The notes: generated by a model from the sequence alone, not told the origin. 64,000 nt of DNA from Rotaria sp. Silwood1 (GCA_905250075.1 CAJNOP010000030.1:864539-928538); one strand, 5' to 3'. Counted from the stretch's first letter, positions 23,307-35,698 are shown. Numbers and translations: made by a program.

Positions 23307-24281
23307 AAGGGTGATCGAAAAGGTTCGACCCCTCTCAGTAAATCGATGGTATCTGTAACAAACTTATATGAAGTTATTGATCAAATCATGTCATTTTGTA
23401 GAGAAAGATTAGAGCTATCATTTGACAAAAGAAATAGTTCGAAATACATAATATATTACAATCTTATGGTCATTTTATTAATCTTGAGTGAAAATTTTTT
23501 CGTTACATTTTTTGAAAAAAAAACAAAAAGTCTTTAATGTTTGAGCCGTTAAAGTCGAGTCAAATATTATTTTCTACATGTTTTTAATAGACATTTTTAT
23601 ATGGATCGATAGAGTTCAACAAACTCTACAAAAATATGAATATCAAAAAAAAATTCGAATCCTGTTTGAAGTATAAAACTTGAATAAAATCACGAAAATT
23701 AATAAAAATATTACATATCTTTGACGAGATACTATGCTTAAGTTTCGAAACTTTCGCTGATCGACTGTTAATTGATGTTTCGAGATGCAGTGTCATATAC
23801 TGAAGCTGAAAATAACTCTTCTGAGCTATCTGAATAGATGGAAGAGTCCACTAGCTAAAACTTTTGAAAGCTCTGCTTTCTGTCTCAAATTTTTTGATAC
23901 ATGAAATTTTTATTAGTCTTTCGGGTTTCTTCGAAATTTTATATTAAAAATAAGATCAAGAGTTTTTTTTAAACATTCGTATTCTTGTAGAGCTTATGAA
24001 ACTCTTTCGAATCATGTAAAAATATCTCTAAAACAATATTTCGCTGAAGATGTTACAAGTATATTTTGTTTTTGAAAAATTGTAACAAAAAACTTTTCAC
24101 TCAAGATTAGTAAAATGACCACAGGATTGTAACAGATTTAAGTATTTCGAACTACTTTTCTTTCAAATGATAGCTCTAATCTTCCTCTACAAAATGACAT
24201 GATTTGATCAATAACTTCATATAAGTTTGTTATAGGTACTATCGATTTACTGAGAGGGGTCGAAACTTTTGAATCACCCTT
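23307..24281. mobile_element. TA-flanked inverted-repeat element (copy B)
   Basis: A 975-bp element with arms of roughly 230 bp. The left end is AAAGGGTGATCGAAAAGGTT and the right end in reverse complement AAAGGGTGATTCAAAAGTTT, with TA at 23305-23306 and 24282-24283. Its terminal 130 bp closely match copy A (shared ATATGAAGTTATTGATCAAA). It starts 14 bp after the outer element ends. Confidence 0.85.
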
Positions 24282-24322
24282 TATTAACAAAAAAAATTTT
24301 AGTTGACCTATCATTAATGATG

Positions 24323-26359
24323 CAGGTCTCGCAGCCGTATTACTTTCCTGATTTTTTCCTGATTTTTTAAAACTGTCCTGATATTCCTGATTTTGATCGA
24401 AAATCCTGATTTTCTCCTGATTTTGCCTGATTTATTCCTATAGAACTATTACTAAGCGGTTATTATTCATTCTTTTATTATCATCAGCTTATTCCTCAAA
24501 ATTTATTTAAAAAAATATATATAGACTAAATTAAACCAAAAACAAAGATGATATTCACATTATAGTTAGTTCAGCCACTGGTTTTTTGTTTTTGTAATCG
24601 GTGTAAGTTTTCAACATTTTCAAATAATTGAGTTTTCAATACATAGCTAGCTCAGCATTAGCAATCAGACATGTGTATCGTGCTTAAAAAACTAGGTGAG
24701 TGCAGTATGAAGGTCGCTAATGATCGCAAAACATCTGTGAAGTCGACCATTGCCCTAAACTCTTTTCGCTCGGCGATCGCATCCCACAACAAGTAGAAAT
24801 TTGTTCCGTGTTATTTTTTCATATGTGTTGCGCTATTATATTTCTTGAAACTAGTGTTTCATTTCCGAACACTCGCGTAGGGACAATAGTATAGATTTTA
24901 AAACACCACGAATGAACATTTAATTAGAAACTATGTATACAGACGTATAAGGGATAGCATATTATGAATGAACCTTTCTTCTTCTGTATTTTCGAGAACC
25001 AAAAAACGTTTCTAGAAACATGACTTGTAAAAAAAAAATAGAATATTTTGCTTTACAAGAATATTAAGTCCATAGACAAAAAATTATTGTTTTTATATGT
25101 AAGCATACTAAACAGAAAAAAGTATGAAAATCAGTACTGCCTCTTTAGTAGAATAGAACTGATTATAATAGTTGAATTTGAGCACTTTTATTGATCGATG
25201 TGTCAACATCAAACCTTTATCTTTGAATCGAAATTTTCAACAAGATTGACTATCTTGTTCAAAGTGAGCTTCCAGTTTCAAAAAGTTAAATTCATAAAAG
25301 AAATTCGGGTGGGATAGTTAAATGATAACGTGGATAAGTAAAGAAAAAGAAATCATATTATTGACTGAAGAAAAGGAAAAGATGAAAAGCGCATTAAATA
25401 TAAAATTAGATGGAAATATTTGTTCGAACTACTTCGAAGTTCGCCTTGAACAGAAAATCAAAAGATAATCGTTCCATATAAATATATATCAGCCCAGAGT
25501 ACGTTAAAAAATGAATGACAAACGAAATCTTATTTTCTGCTGAATTCGTTTTCATATTGATGAACTTTAAAATAAAGAATTTTCTCTAGTGACTTTATCT
25601 ACTTATAAAGCGCAAACTGTGTTCGCAGATGTATCCGACCAGAAAAATATTCTAACTAACCCTTTCAGATCCATCATGCTAAATATAGTACGGTTTCTCA
25701 AGGTTCATAATCCTTGAATAGCTCTTCAATGCAAAAAGATATCAAGAAACTGTTTTCTCTATTACATAGAGGAGGTTTCAATGTACATATCTATATAAGA
25801 GTTATCATCCTAATAAGACCACTAAGGTAGTAAGTCTGATGAGACTTTGCAGCAACACTTCTATTTTAAAAAGGCAGGCGAACAATGCCCTTTTGTGGCT
25901 CGCAAAATGGTTTGACTTTTACTATTGAAGTCAAGTTAGGAGTGACCCGTAGTGATATTTCAAATATTGATTTGTAGATAAGTCTCAATCAAATTTTGAC
26001 CCATACCCGTACTTCCTTATGGAACTAAGCAAAATATTTCATCATTATTTTCTTGGGGGTGACGGGCATGGACTGAAAATGATTTTAAAGGTTTTACAAA
26101 AAAGTTTTGATGAAAACAGCAAGAATGCACAATACACATCTTAGCTATAAAATCTCAACGAAATTTCATTCATTACTTTAGCTATGATCCAGACAAGGTT
26201 AACCGTAGTTGCTCCCTACACGTTTATCCAAATTTGATTCTGAAAATCACTATCAAAGTGAATTCCACTTTTCCTGATTTTTTTATAAATTCCTGATTTT
26301 TATTAAAAATTTTCCTGTCTGCTTTCCTGATTTTTGGATATATGCCGCTGCGACCCCTG
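24323..26359. mobile_element. Probable hAT-like element with CCTGATTTT subterminal repeats
   Basis: The ends are CAGGTCTCGCAGCCGTATTA and, in reverse complement, CAGGGGTCGCAGCGGCATAT. Just inside each end lies a cluster of TCCTGATTTT motifs, about six on the left and four on the right, all in the same orientation on the + strand. The flanks share ATGATG (24317-24322 and 26360-26365), which is too simple to be decisive. No transposase frame was found in the roughly 2-kb interior. Confidence 0.6.
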
Positions 26360-26365
26360 ATGATG

Positions 26366-28400
26366 TAGAATATTTGATCGAATATGGAAAATAATTTTCA
26401 AAGTAACTTGAAATAAATCCGTTTTTATTAGAAAAAAATATTGAAAATATCATTATCGTTTATATTAGAATATTAATGTGCTTGTTTACATAAAAGAAAT
26501 CTTTTCACAATGTTTTTGAACAAGCTACGAGTATCACAAGATGAAAATGTTTGCTCAAAAATAGCTTTCTTAGACAGTAGGCAAATGTCTACTTGAGTTT
26601 AACTATTCTCTATGCTTTTCTTTGACTCATGATGTAAGACTCGACTTACTTGTTACCTTACCATTAGGAAATGAATTTATTAATAATCTATAAAAGAAAT
26701 TTTTATCATGAAGAAAATGAAGACTCGCTTCTGTTAACATTGGAAATAAGTTCAACTGTATATTAAATAATTATTGGAAACCCTTTGAATAATCATTCAC
26801 TACTTATGTTGCTATTTGTCAATTTGAAATTAAAAAGTATAAAAATATGTTTGAGATTGAATATCTATCAGCAGACAGCAATGAGAAATAAATAAAATTA
26901 TATATTGCTCAAATAATTTTAAAATATTTCGTCTCGAAAAGATAACCGATCATTATGGCCGGTTGTTGTCAATTTTTGACTTGAGGTATCATAACAACAT
27001 CAGTAACTTTTAAACAATCAAAATTACTATTTTATTATAAAAGCAACAAAAAAAAAGTTTGATTTAAGATGGCAGAAATACAACATAAAAGCATGTTTTT
27101 TTTTGTTTCTTTTTATATATAGTAAGATAGAGTTAATGAGCTGATAAAAAATATATTTGCTTTCATGTTATTGGAATGACTTTTTAAGGACAAAATTTCA
27201 TTTTTTTTCAATGACCTACTTCTGAGAACGAGATCAGTTCTTTTTCTTTCCTTTAACTTTAAACACTGTTTATTTTACATTCAGCATGAGAAATTGAGAC
27301 TAGAAAAGTTATTCATGAATAACTTTGCGAGTCTCTATTTTTCACACTGAATGTGAAACAAACATTTTTAAAATTTGAAGAAAAAAAAAACAAATGACCT
27401 CGTTCTCAGAAAAAGTAGGTCATTGGAAAAAGCTAAAATATGTCTCCTGAAAAGTCATTTCAATAAAATACAAATATATATGCTATTAATCAGCACATCA
27501 CAATTTTTTTAACCATGTATTAAAAAACAAAGAAGAATTCTGCTTTAATTTTGTATTTCCAGCACTTTACATCAAATAAAAATTCATCAATATAATTATC
27601 ATATACATTTATTTTAGCATTTGTAGCTATTATTAAATATCGATGTTACGGAATATACTTTTAAGGTTCTGTTATGACACTTATAAAGTCTAAAATAATA
27701 ATAAGTGTTAACTATAATCGATTGTTTTGTTAAAAGTCAAATAATGCAAAATTAGTCATTACAAATATATGGAGAGATGGCTTAAGTTAATACAAAGACT
27801 ATTATTGAGCCTCGAAGAAAATAGAAATCGTTTAAAAACCAAAATAAACAACCGAGTCTCCTATAATCATTAATAAATATTGAACACAATTGCATTTTTC
27901 TTGAAATTTTTTTAAACTTTCTCATTCACTATAATCAAGAACCAAGCTATTACATTACAAAAAAACTTTCAACGACGTATTTTTGCCGCTCAATACGATC
28001 GGTTACTGAAATGTGAAGTTTCACGTATCTATAATGATTTGACGGTTTTATTTTACTACTATCAAATACTAGCATCTGTTTGTTATCTCATTTGTTTTCG
28101 TTTTCTCCTCAGATTTCATCTTTTTGTATAGTTTTTTCTTGAATGAATATTCTGACACATTCATTATTATTAAGAGCTAACGATTGATTTATTCACGCAT
28201 TGCATCAATCTATGAATAATCATACAGTCATCGTTCCGTAAGTTAGCATTAGTGCTCGAATTTATGAAAGAATTTCACTTTCCTTATATGGTAATATTCT
28301 CTTTCAAGGAGAAGCTACCCCGAAAAAAAAATATGTCGTCTTATAACAGAAAGGAGAAAAAATAGGCGTGAATAAGCCAGCAGAAAATACAAAAAAAAAA
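26366..28400. other. Intergenic region before the assembly gap
   Basis: A+T-rich spacer holding the MITE at 27171-27463 and otherwise no coding signal. It ends in a poly-A run that abuts the gap. Confidence 0.5.
27171..27463. mobile_element. Small TA-flanked MITE
   Basis: A 293-bp fold-back. The left end is TTGGAATGACTTTTTAAGGA and the right end in reverse complement TTGAAATGACTTTTCAGGAG. TA flanks at 27169-27170 and 27464-27465. Inner arms pair AATGACCTACTTCTGAGAAC with GTTCTCAGAAAAAGTAGGTC. Confidence 0.78.
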
Positions 28401-28410
28401 NNNNNNNNNN
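28401..28410. other. Assembly gap (10 N)
   Basis: Ten Ns follow a poly-A run and directly precede coding sequence, so the 5' exons of the next gene are missing. A fixed 10-N length probably marks a gap of unknown size. Confidence 0.98.
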
Positions 28411-29231
28411 TCCTTTGATTGGATCACGTCATGGTTGCACACATAAAGAATGTAATATTGATTTATGTCAAACATGTCTACCAAATAATAAGCATGAACA
28501 TCCTCTTGTTGAATATCTTATGCCTAAAAAAACTTATTCATTAGAAGCACTATTTAAATCAGTTCCTTATTTACTTAATCCTAATAATGAAGAAAAAATT
28601 GAAACAAAAACAATGTGGCAAAATGATGTTAAAAGTGTTGGATTTTACTTTTCTGCTCATTGGTGTCCACCTTGTCGTGCTTTTACTCCGAAATTGGCAG
28701 AACTTTACAAAGCAGCACAAGAAACTTCTCATGCTTTTCGTATTGTTTTTGTATCATGTGATCGAGATGAAGAATCATTTAATAGCTATCGTGCAGAAAT
28801 GCCTTGGCCAGCTGTTCCATTAAATTCAGGTGCTCTTCTCAAGGAATATTTTCATTATTCTGGTGAGTAATTCTTTAATTTATCTATTTCACACAATAAT
28901 TATTGCTCTTTTCTATGAAGGTATTCCATCATTGTTCATTATGTCACCCGATGGAAGTGTTTTGTCTCGTCGTGGTCGTGATGATGTTTCAAGTAAAGGA
29001 ATCGAAGCATTGAAAACATGGGCACGAGGAGAAAAGTTATCTGCTCCTTTGCCAGAAGAGTTCGAGTGGTCCTCTGTCTCTTGTGATGGATGTAGTATGG
29101 CTCCTCTTATTGGTCAAAGATATCGTTGTTTAACATGTGGTAATTATGATCTATGTTCAGCATGTGAAAAGAAAGGACATGAACATCCACTTGAACTTGT
29201 ACCACAACCAACCGAAGACGATGAAGAGTAA
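28411..29231 (+). CDS. Nucleoredoxin-like ZZ-thioredoxin-ZZ protein, 5' truncated
   Basis: Two exons (28411-28862 and 28921-29231) separated by a 58-bp intron (phase 1). The visible protein begins inside a ZZ-type zinc finger ([15 protein letters not shown]...HEHPLVEY). A thioredoxin fold of the nucleoredoxin/tryparedoxin kind follows, with [16 protein letters not shown]; the redox motif WCPPC is at 28661-28675. The strand-helix elements [13 protein letters not shown] and [12 protein letters not shown] are typical of nucleoredoxin. A second ZZ finger closes the protein ([33 protein letters not shown]). The likely role is thiol-disulfide redox control of partner proteins in cytosol or nucleus; the ZZ fingers suggest protein binding. 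Because the start lies in the assembly gap, more thioredoxin or ZZ modules may be missing. AATAAA is at 29315-29320. Confidence 0.9.
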
Positions 29232-30172
29232 AATAAAAGACAAAAGACATTTATATTCATATAAGACTTTTATCAATATTAACATTAATCTATGGTTTAG
29301 TCTCGATCTTTTTGAATAAAAAATATTTTAATTGAATGGATTTTAATTGTATGATGAAAAGATATTTGTCTATGATAATATTCTAATAAGTATCTTGATT
29401 CTTTAGTGTAGTAATATGTATCGAAAATATTACATTCAATCAGAGTTATTTATCCTGTTAAATGATAAAAATAAATAGCTCTTAGGAAAATATTGGTGGT
29501 TCAATGACTGTAATTTGTAGTAAATGGAGCAACATTAGAACTCTGCATAAAAATCACTAAAAGAAATTTCTTTAGGAGTCAATGTCAGAACTAAAGAGAA
29601 TCTCTTTTTTTTGTGTTCAAAGTTGAAGTTGGTGTAAATTATTGAAACTCCGAAAAGTCTTTTCGTTCTTTTCTTACGTAGTTTTTGTTTTTGACCATTT
29701 TAACGTCTAGTACACGAGAACTGTCAATGCGATAGCCAAGTAACATGAAACAGAAAAAGAAAAACAAAGAACAAATCTATACTAGATTGAGTTTCACAAG
29801 TGATTGTTGCGAAAAAAAAGAGCAACATCGTTCAATATCTCTACGTTCCTCATTAAATATATTGTCATTATCTTCAAACGACCTTAAATTATCTAAGTAA
29901 CTTGTCGCAAAATTATGAGAAAAAATTTGCAGAGTTTGTTGACGTCGGAGTTAAAAGAATATCAGTCTGCAAGTCTCTAAAGAACATAAAAATTTAAATT
30001 AATTATCTACAAACTCTTTGAATCATAATTAGGAATATTACGTCAATGTTATTTCACAATTTTGGATGTGAGTCAAAAGAAGATCTCATTAGCACTTGCA
30101 GTCATACCCTTCAGATGGAAAACTACAATATAATAGGAAGCTTGGAAATGTGAGTGGTGATAATATCGGATT

Positions 30173-30995
30173 GGGATATTATTAAGCGGTCAGTAAAATA
30201 AATGAAATGGTCAGGAAAATATATGAAATGATCAGTAAGATAAATGGTCAGTAAAAAATGTATAAATAATCAGTAAAAAGATTAAATGGACAGTACTTAG
30301 ATTATCACTCGTATAAAAAAAAGATAGGAAAAAATCTGATTTTAATCGATTTTTTTGTGATTAAAAATCGATTAAAATGGGACAGTTTTAACCAGGTTTT
30401 TAATCAAACTAGTGATTAAAATAAATTAAATTTATAAATATGCATTTTAACCGATTAAAATTTTTTCATTGACTATTTTACTCAATTTCAGTCAGATTAT
30501 TCGATTTTTAATCTATTAAAATCAATTAAAATTTTTAAATCGATTTTAATCAATTCTAATAGTTTTTCTTTTTAAATGAATAAGTACCAATTGATATCGA
30601 GTCTTGAAGCATGGAATTTATGTCAAAGGTCGATCTAGCATCATATCTACTAATTTTCCGAGACAAGGAGTCCGAAAAAGCGATCGAACATCTGAGTTTT
30701 CAACATAAAGTTTGAGAAAACGCATTTTACCGTCGCCGCCATTAAAATTAATATTTATAAATTTAATTTATTTTAATCACTGGTTTGATTTAAAAAATCG
30801 ATTAAAATAAGATTTTTTCCAATCTTTTTTTATATGAGTGGTAATCTAAGTACTGACCATTTAATCTTTTTACTGATCATTTATACAATTTTTACTGATC
30901 ATTTATACACTTTTTACTGACCATTTATTTTACTGACCATTTCATCTATTTTACTGATCATTTAATTTATTTTACTGACCGCTTAAATAGTAGCC
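30173..30995. mobile_element. Mutator-like MITE with perfect 9-bp target duplication
   Basis: An 823-bp element flanked by TATCGGATT on both sides (30164-30172 and 30996-31004). The arms are about 170 bp: left GGGATATTATTAAGCGGTCA, right in reverse complement GGCTACTATTTAAGCGGTCA. Each arm carries six or seven spaced copies of a GGTCAGTAAAA/GATCAGTAAAA motif. The centre is rich in AATCGATTTTAAT-like palindromes. A 9-bp duplication with long inverted repeats fits Mutator-like elements. No transposase is encoded. Confidence 0.87.
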
Positions 30996-33900
30996 TATCG
31001 GATTCTATTACTTCTGAGCAATATCGAATTCGTTCGTGCTTCACTACACTTTAATAGTAATATGTAGCTAAAAACTACTGAATTGAATTAAATAGATAAA
31101 GTTGCAATCAGGAAAAACAAGAGCAGAAAAAGCCTTGTTAGGTTTAGGATGCATAAATTTTCCGATTTTCAAAGATATTCAAAGATGAAAAATTTCTTAC
31201 CAAACTTTATTCTTATGGTAAATATTTTTTCTATATTCATTAAATGTTGGTGCATTTTAATCTTATCAAATGCATTCATAGTAAATTATAACACTTGAAA
31301 AAGACGATACGAAGCATTTGTGACATACTATGTCCATGCAAAAGAATACTCCTCTTACAATTGGTTTCAAATTTTGTGAGAATGACATTGTATGAAGGAC
31401 CTATTCCTATAGAAAAATAGTTTTTACATAAAATCAAGGTTGGTAGTATATTGTAAAGATGCGACGAATATTCAATAGCTTATTTTTTCATGTTTTCATT
31501 TTTCTATGCGTGTATATACTAGCTCAATATTGAACAGTAATAGATATTAATCATTGATGACGAACATCAAACATCTTGTCAAATAATTTTGAACATACTG
31601 TTATATTGTCCTTACAAAATTTATACTATTTATTAGCAGTCTTGATTCCTGCGAGATAAGGAATCTGACTAATTTGTGGATTAAACTTTTCCTTGTTATT
31701 AGAAGATGAAACAGATCAAAAGTAGAAAGTTATTTTAATACATTTTGCTTTCAATTTTGAAGATCTATTCAATTTTCATAATGCGCTTGTCTTTAGTATG
31801 AATTAGAAAATTTGAAACTCCGTAGTTCTCATCATATCATGGTATTTTTTGTCAATTAAAATACTTTTTGAACGATTACATAATTAGAAGTTTTTCTCAT
31901 CATAATCCACAAAGAAAACACTAAATCATTTATGCACAGCTGAAACTATAGGTTCTCGTGGTTTAAATTTATGACATGGAGTTTGTAATGGAACTCCTTA
32001 TATATATATTAATATATCCACCAATTGTTTTAACATCGAATTGTTGTAATCTAAATAATATCAAACACATTTGTAATAATTGCAATGTTGTTAAGAAACT
32101 TATCAATAGATTACAAGTTTATTCAAACAATTGTCAGTAAGTTTAATTGAATTATTAAAGATATAGACACCTATTCAGAAAATTAAATTATTTTTTCGAG
32201 CTTGATTTCAGGTTGTCCTCAGGGTTCAGTGATATTTTTTCCATATTGATGTTATATGTGCACTACTAATACCTAAAAATACAATTTGTCATATGATTAA
32301 AGTCAATAGTAAACTTTGGTTTGCCAAATATCTGCTCATTTTGGTCTGTCATAATGCTAAACGAATGGACAGTATTAGACCATTGGCTGAATATGAAAAT
32401 TAGATTAGTTTGAATACAACATGTTGCAATGCGTCTTTAGATTTGAAGAGCAACTAGTACTTTTATAAAAACAAATAAATATAAACCATAAAGAATCACA
32501 CTATCTGTATTTATTACCATTGGGCCGTATTAAGAATCATCCAAAACTTCAGAGTCTTTCAAAAGAAATATACCATAAAACCATAAGCAGATGTTTCTAA
32601 TTGTTATTGTTTGTAGCTGCAAATGAATTGCAATCGTTGAGAAAATGACAAATGAGATACATATGAAGCAACTATGATTCATCAAACCAATATAAGTGAA
32701 CTATGCAAAAAATAATGATAAATACATAATTCATAACAGATATTTTTTGGAACACATTATCCTCATAAAAAATATATTGAACTATGAAATCCTTTTTTTC
32801 GATAAATAAATTGATTGATTTCCAATGTTAAGTTAACATGCTAGATACTTTGTATGGAACAGCAGCAAGCATTTGATTTCTAGTTGTGATTTCATCATCT
32901 CTTGGTATAAAAAAAAACCTTCTAAGTAGGTTAAAAATCATCAGAAGACTTTTCTTATTGATTTATTGTTTTCATTACGTCTATAATGTTCAATTTATTA
33001 AGTATTAGTACTATTCTATTTCAGATAGAGTTCCAAAACAATGAAAATCTTATTCGAAAGCTATTGTAAATGTTTCCAGAATATGAATTTGAGCTTTAAC
33101 TGCTTGTGAATCTTCTCTACATTTCCATTCATCCATTCTACGTGGCACATGAACTGTGATAGAAGAATTAAATGATCTAATTTAGTATTAATTCAATCAA
33201 AATAACTTTTAATTAGTTTATTATTTTGTGAAAGTGCATAGTCATGCAACAATAGCATCAATGGTTGATCACTACGGTAGTTTCGCACATCTGGATGTAC
33301 CCCAAGCATCTCAACTTATCTAAAGAAATTGCGTCTTTTCGTAGAACAAATACTTCTTAAATTAAAAAAAAACTCAGTAATGATAGTCCTCTATTGTTTG
33401 ATACAGATGCATTCAATACAATGCCTTCATCATAAGTGACAACAAGAAATATTTGATATGGGAAACTATGTAGGTCATTGAGTGTTCATACATATTGCTG
33501 TAATCTGATATATTCATCTAATTCTTCACCTTGAAATATTTTCGAATTTCAATACTTGGTACATCTTGATTACAATTTTGAACAATCGTTGCTGTGGACG
33601 ATATTGAACGACGGATCTGAATTTCCAAAGATATGAATGAAGCTGTTCATTTAGACATTGTATTGTGTTTTATTGACAAAGAAAACGAATCAATGAAATT
33701 TAATATTTGTATCTGGCAGCAATTAGAGAATGTGTGTTTATAAATTCGTTATACAAATATAAGGAAAATTTACATCAGAAATTCTTAGAAAAAGAAACTA
33801 ACTAACATATGTTACATAATCAGTTAGTCAATTCTTTTTCTGATTCATCAATTGATTTTTGTAAGGTCGCTTATTGCGTAGAAAATTTTTTTCCAAAATC

Positions 33901-34366
33901 GTTTATTAACACTGACATAGAATGAAGTGTTAAAAGTTCTCTGACTTATTGAAATTAATGTTGATTCTAAAATCCTATACAATAATTATCTAATATATTA
34001 TTCGATATGTCACCTATCAAATATGGATTTGTGATCAAAATGTTTGTCTATTGGAAAGATATTCAATAAATATCATCTTTTACTAGATAGATTGTTTCAG
34101 CAACATTCAAAATGATTATTTTTTTAATACAAAGAAATACTTCTATGAATAAAATATCTATATCTTAGAGTACACAGCATTCAAATAAAACAGAACGAAA
34201 GCAAAACCATTATACTTTAACAACATACACATTTACAAAAAAAACTTCATTAAAGTAACTGAGTACGATTATAATAGTAAAAAATTGCGTCTATCAAAGA
34301 AGCTTTATTTCACCTCTCGGCTTATTATATTTCTTGCTATTCTTATCACTTTTTTCATTTTTTTTT

Positions 34367-34374
34367 TATAAATA
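34367..34374 (+). promoter_or_regulatory. Possible TATA box
   Basis: TATAAATA lies 75 bp before the ATG of the secreted-protein gene. The position is plausible, but the region is A+T-rich and such matches are frequent. Confidence 0.3.
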
Positions 34375-34448
34375 TCGATCTATTCGTCTTCTTACATTTC
34401 ATACATTTTACACAACTAATCGTATACGTATTTGTTTATCTACTAAAA

Positions 34449-35698
34449 ATGCAAATACAACAAAGTATCTTTTTCTTAGTGTTGCTATTAACAAAAACTG
34501 AAAGTTTCACTCAGTTTCATCAAAGTCGTACAAAACGAGCAACAACAAATGACTGTTGTATTTCAGCTAAACTTAATGTTGCTGCAAAAAAAGCAAATAG
34601 TGGTCGAGATTTTTTTCGACAATTAGCAACCGAAGCTAATTCATATACACTTGTTAAGCCAGAAAATATGTGTAGTTTAATACATTTTCTTGTTCAACAA
34701 GCATCACTTAATAATAAATCAGTTTCATTCGGGAAAGGTAAATTCAATAGAAAATATTTCATTATATTTTTAACTTTTAATTTAGGTATGTTTATTATTT
34801 TTGATTCAACAAATCAAATATTTGATCGATTAATGAAAGCAAAACAGGAGCAAAAAGCTGGTGATGGATCACAGCATGCAGGTTATTTTAAACGTTTTAA
34901 ACATATGGGTGAACAAGCTATTCATTCATTATTTAAAAGCTCAAAAAAATCAAAGAATAAATCTGGTCTAATTGAATCCGATACATTTATTTATGTACGT
35001 GGTGATGAAAGTTCACATTATCATGGAGAACGAGGTTCGAAATGGGACCGTTCACGTGATTATCCTGCTTATGGAATGGATATTCCTGGTGCTTGTATGT
35101 ATAAAAAGTCAAACAAAAAAAAAAAAGAATTGTCAATTAATTGTCTTCTTTAGGTATGCCTAGTGGTTTCGGTCATATACTTTTTGGTGAACTTCCACCA
35201 ATTCGTAGTCAAGGTAAATATGCTGGTGAACGTATTTATATAAAACCAGAATTTTTTGGTATCCGTCAATTAAAACATTTTATTAAACATACACAATCTT
35301 ATCTTAGTCATATATCAAGAAAATATGTATGTCAATTAAAAGATATGCAAACAAAACCTGGTTGTTCAAAAGAAGATGCATTTCGTGAAAATACAGATAA
35401 AAAGTTATTAGATAAATGGAAAAAAGTTTTAATGACAATTCCAACTGTATGGAATGTTGATGAACAATATATGAAAAATGCAACTAAATATGGAATTGGA
35501 GAAATTGATCGACAAGCTAAAGAACTAGAAGCAATGGGATATAAAGATAAAATAAAAGAGTTTCGTGAAACAATGATTAAACAATATGGAGAAGATGATT
35601 TAGGTGTACGAAAAGGTCGAGAAATTATATTTACAACACAAGGATTATTAGATAGTCCACTTACATGTGAATTATTTGGTAAAATCAAAAAATGTTGA
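34449..35698 (+). CDS. Secreted protein of unknown function
   Basis: Three exons (34449-34737, 34786-35094, 35154-35698) with introns of 48 and 59 bp join in phase 1 to 380 residues. Residues 1-19 are a signal peptide (MQIQQSIFFLVLLLTKTES), followed by a possible dibasic cleavage site (RTKRA near residue 30). The mature part has at least seven cysteines spread over its length (NDCCIS, ENMCSL, GACMP, YVCQL, PGCSK, LTCEL, KKC). A Lys-rich stretch (KSSKKSKNKSG) precedes a conserved-looking core with VRGDESSHYHG, PAYGMDIPGA, GFGHILFGELPP and ERIYIKPEFFGI. I do not recognise the family. The core reads like a folded, possibly catalytic domain with His and Asp residues, but no function can be assigned. 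The first intron is a multiple of three without stops, so intron retention would keep frame. AATAAA is at 35724-35729. Confidence 0.8.

Larger units (their letters stand above)
29232..34448. other. Long intergenic region
   Basis: About 5.2 kb of A+T-rich sequence. It holds the Mutator-like MITE at 30173-30995. At about 33060-33640 the minus strand gives coding-like pieces broken by a TGA and frame changes, a weak candidate for a decayed gene. Nothing else is recognised. A possible TATA box before the next gene is listed separately. Confidence 0.45.

Noticed and set aside
24323-26359. Directly repeated CCTGATTTT ends as possible LTRs.
   Set aside because: The repeats are short motif clusters, not long identical terminal sequences; there is no primer-binding site, polypurine tract or pol frame, and the outermost ends are inverted.
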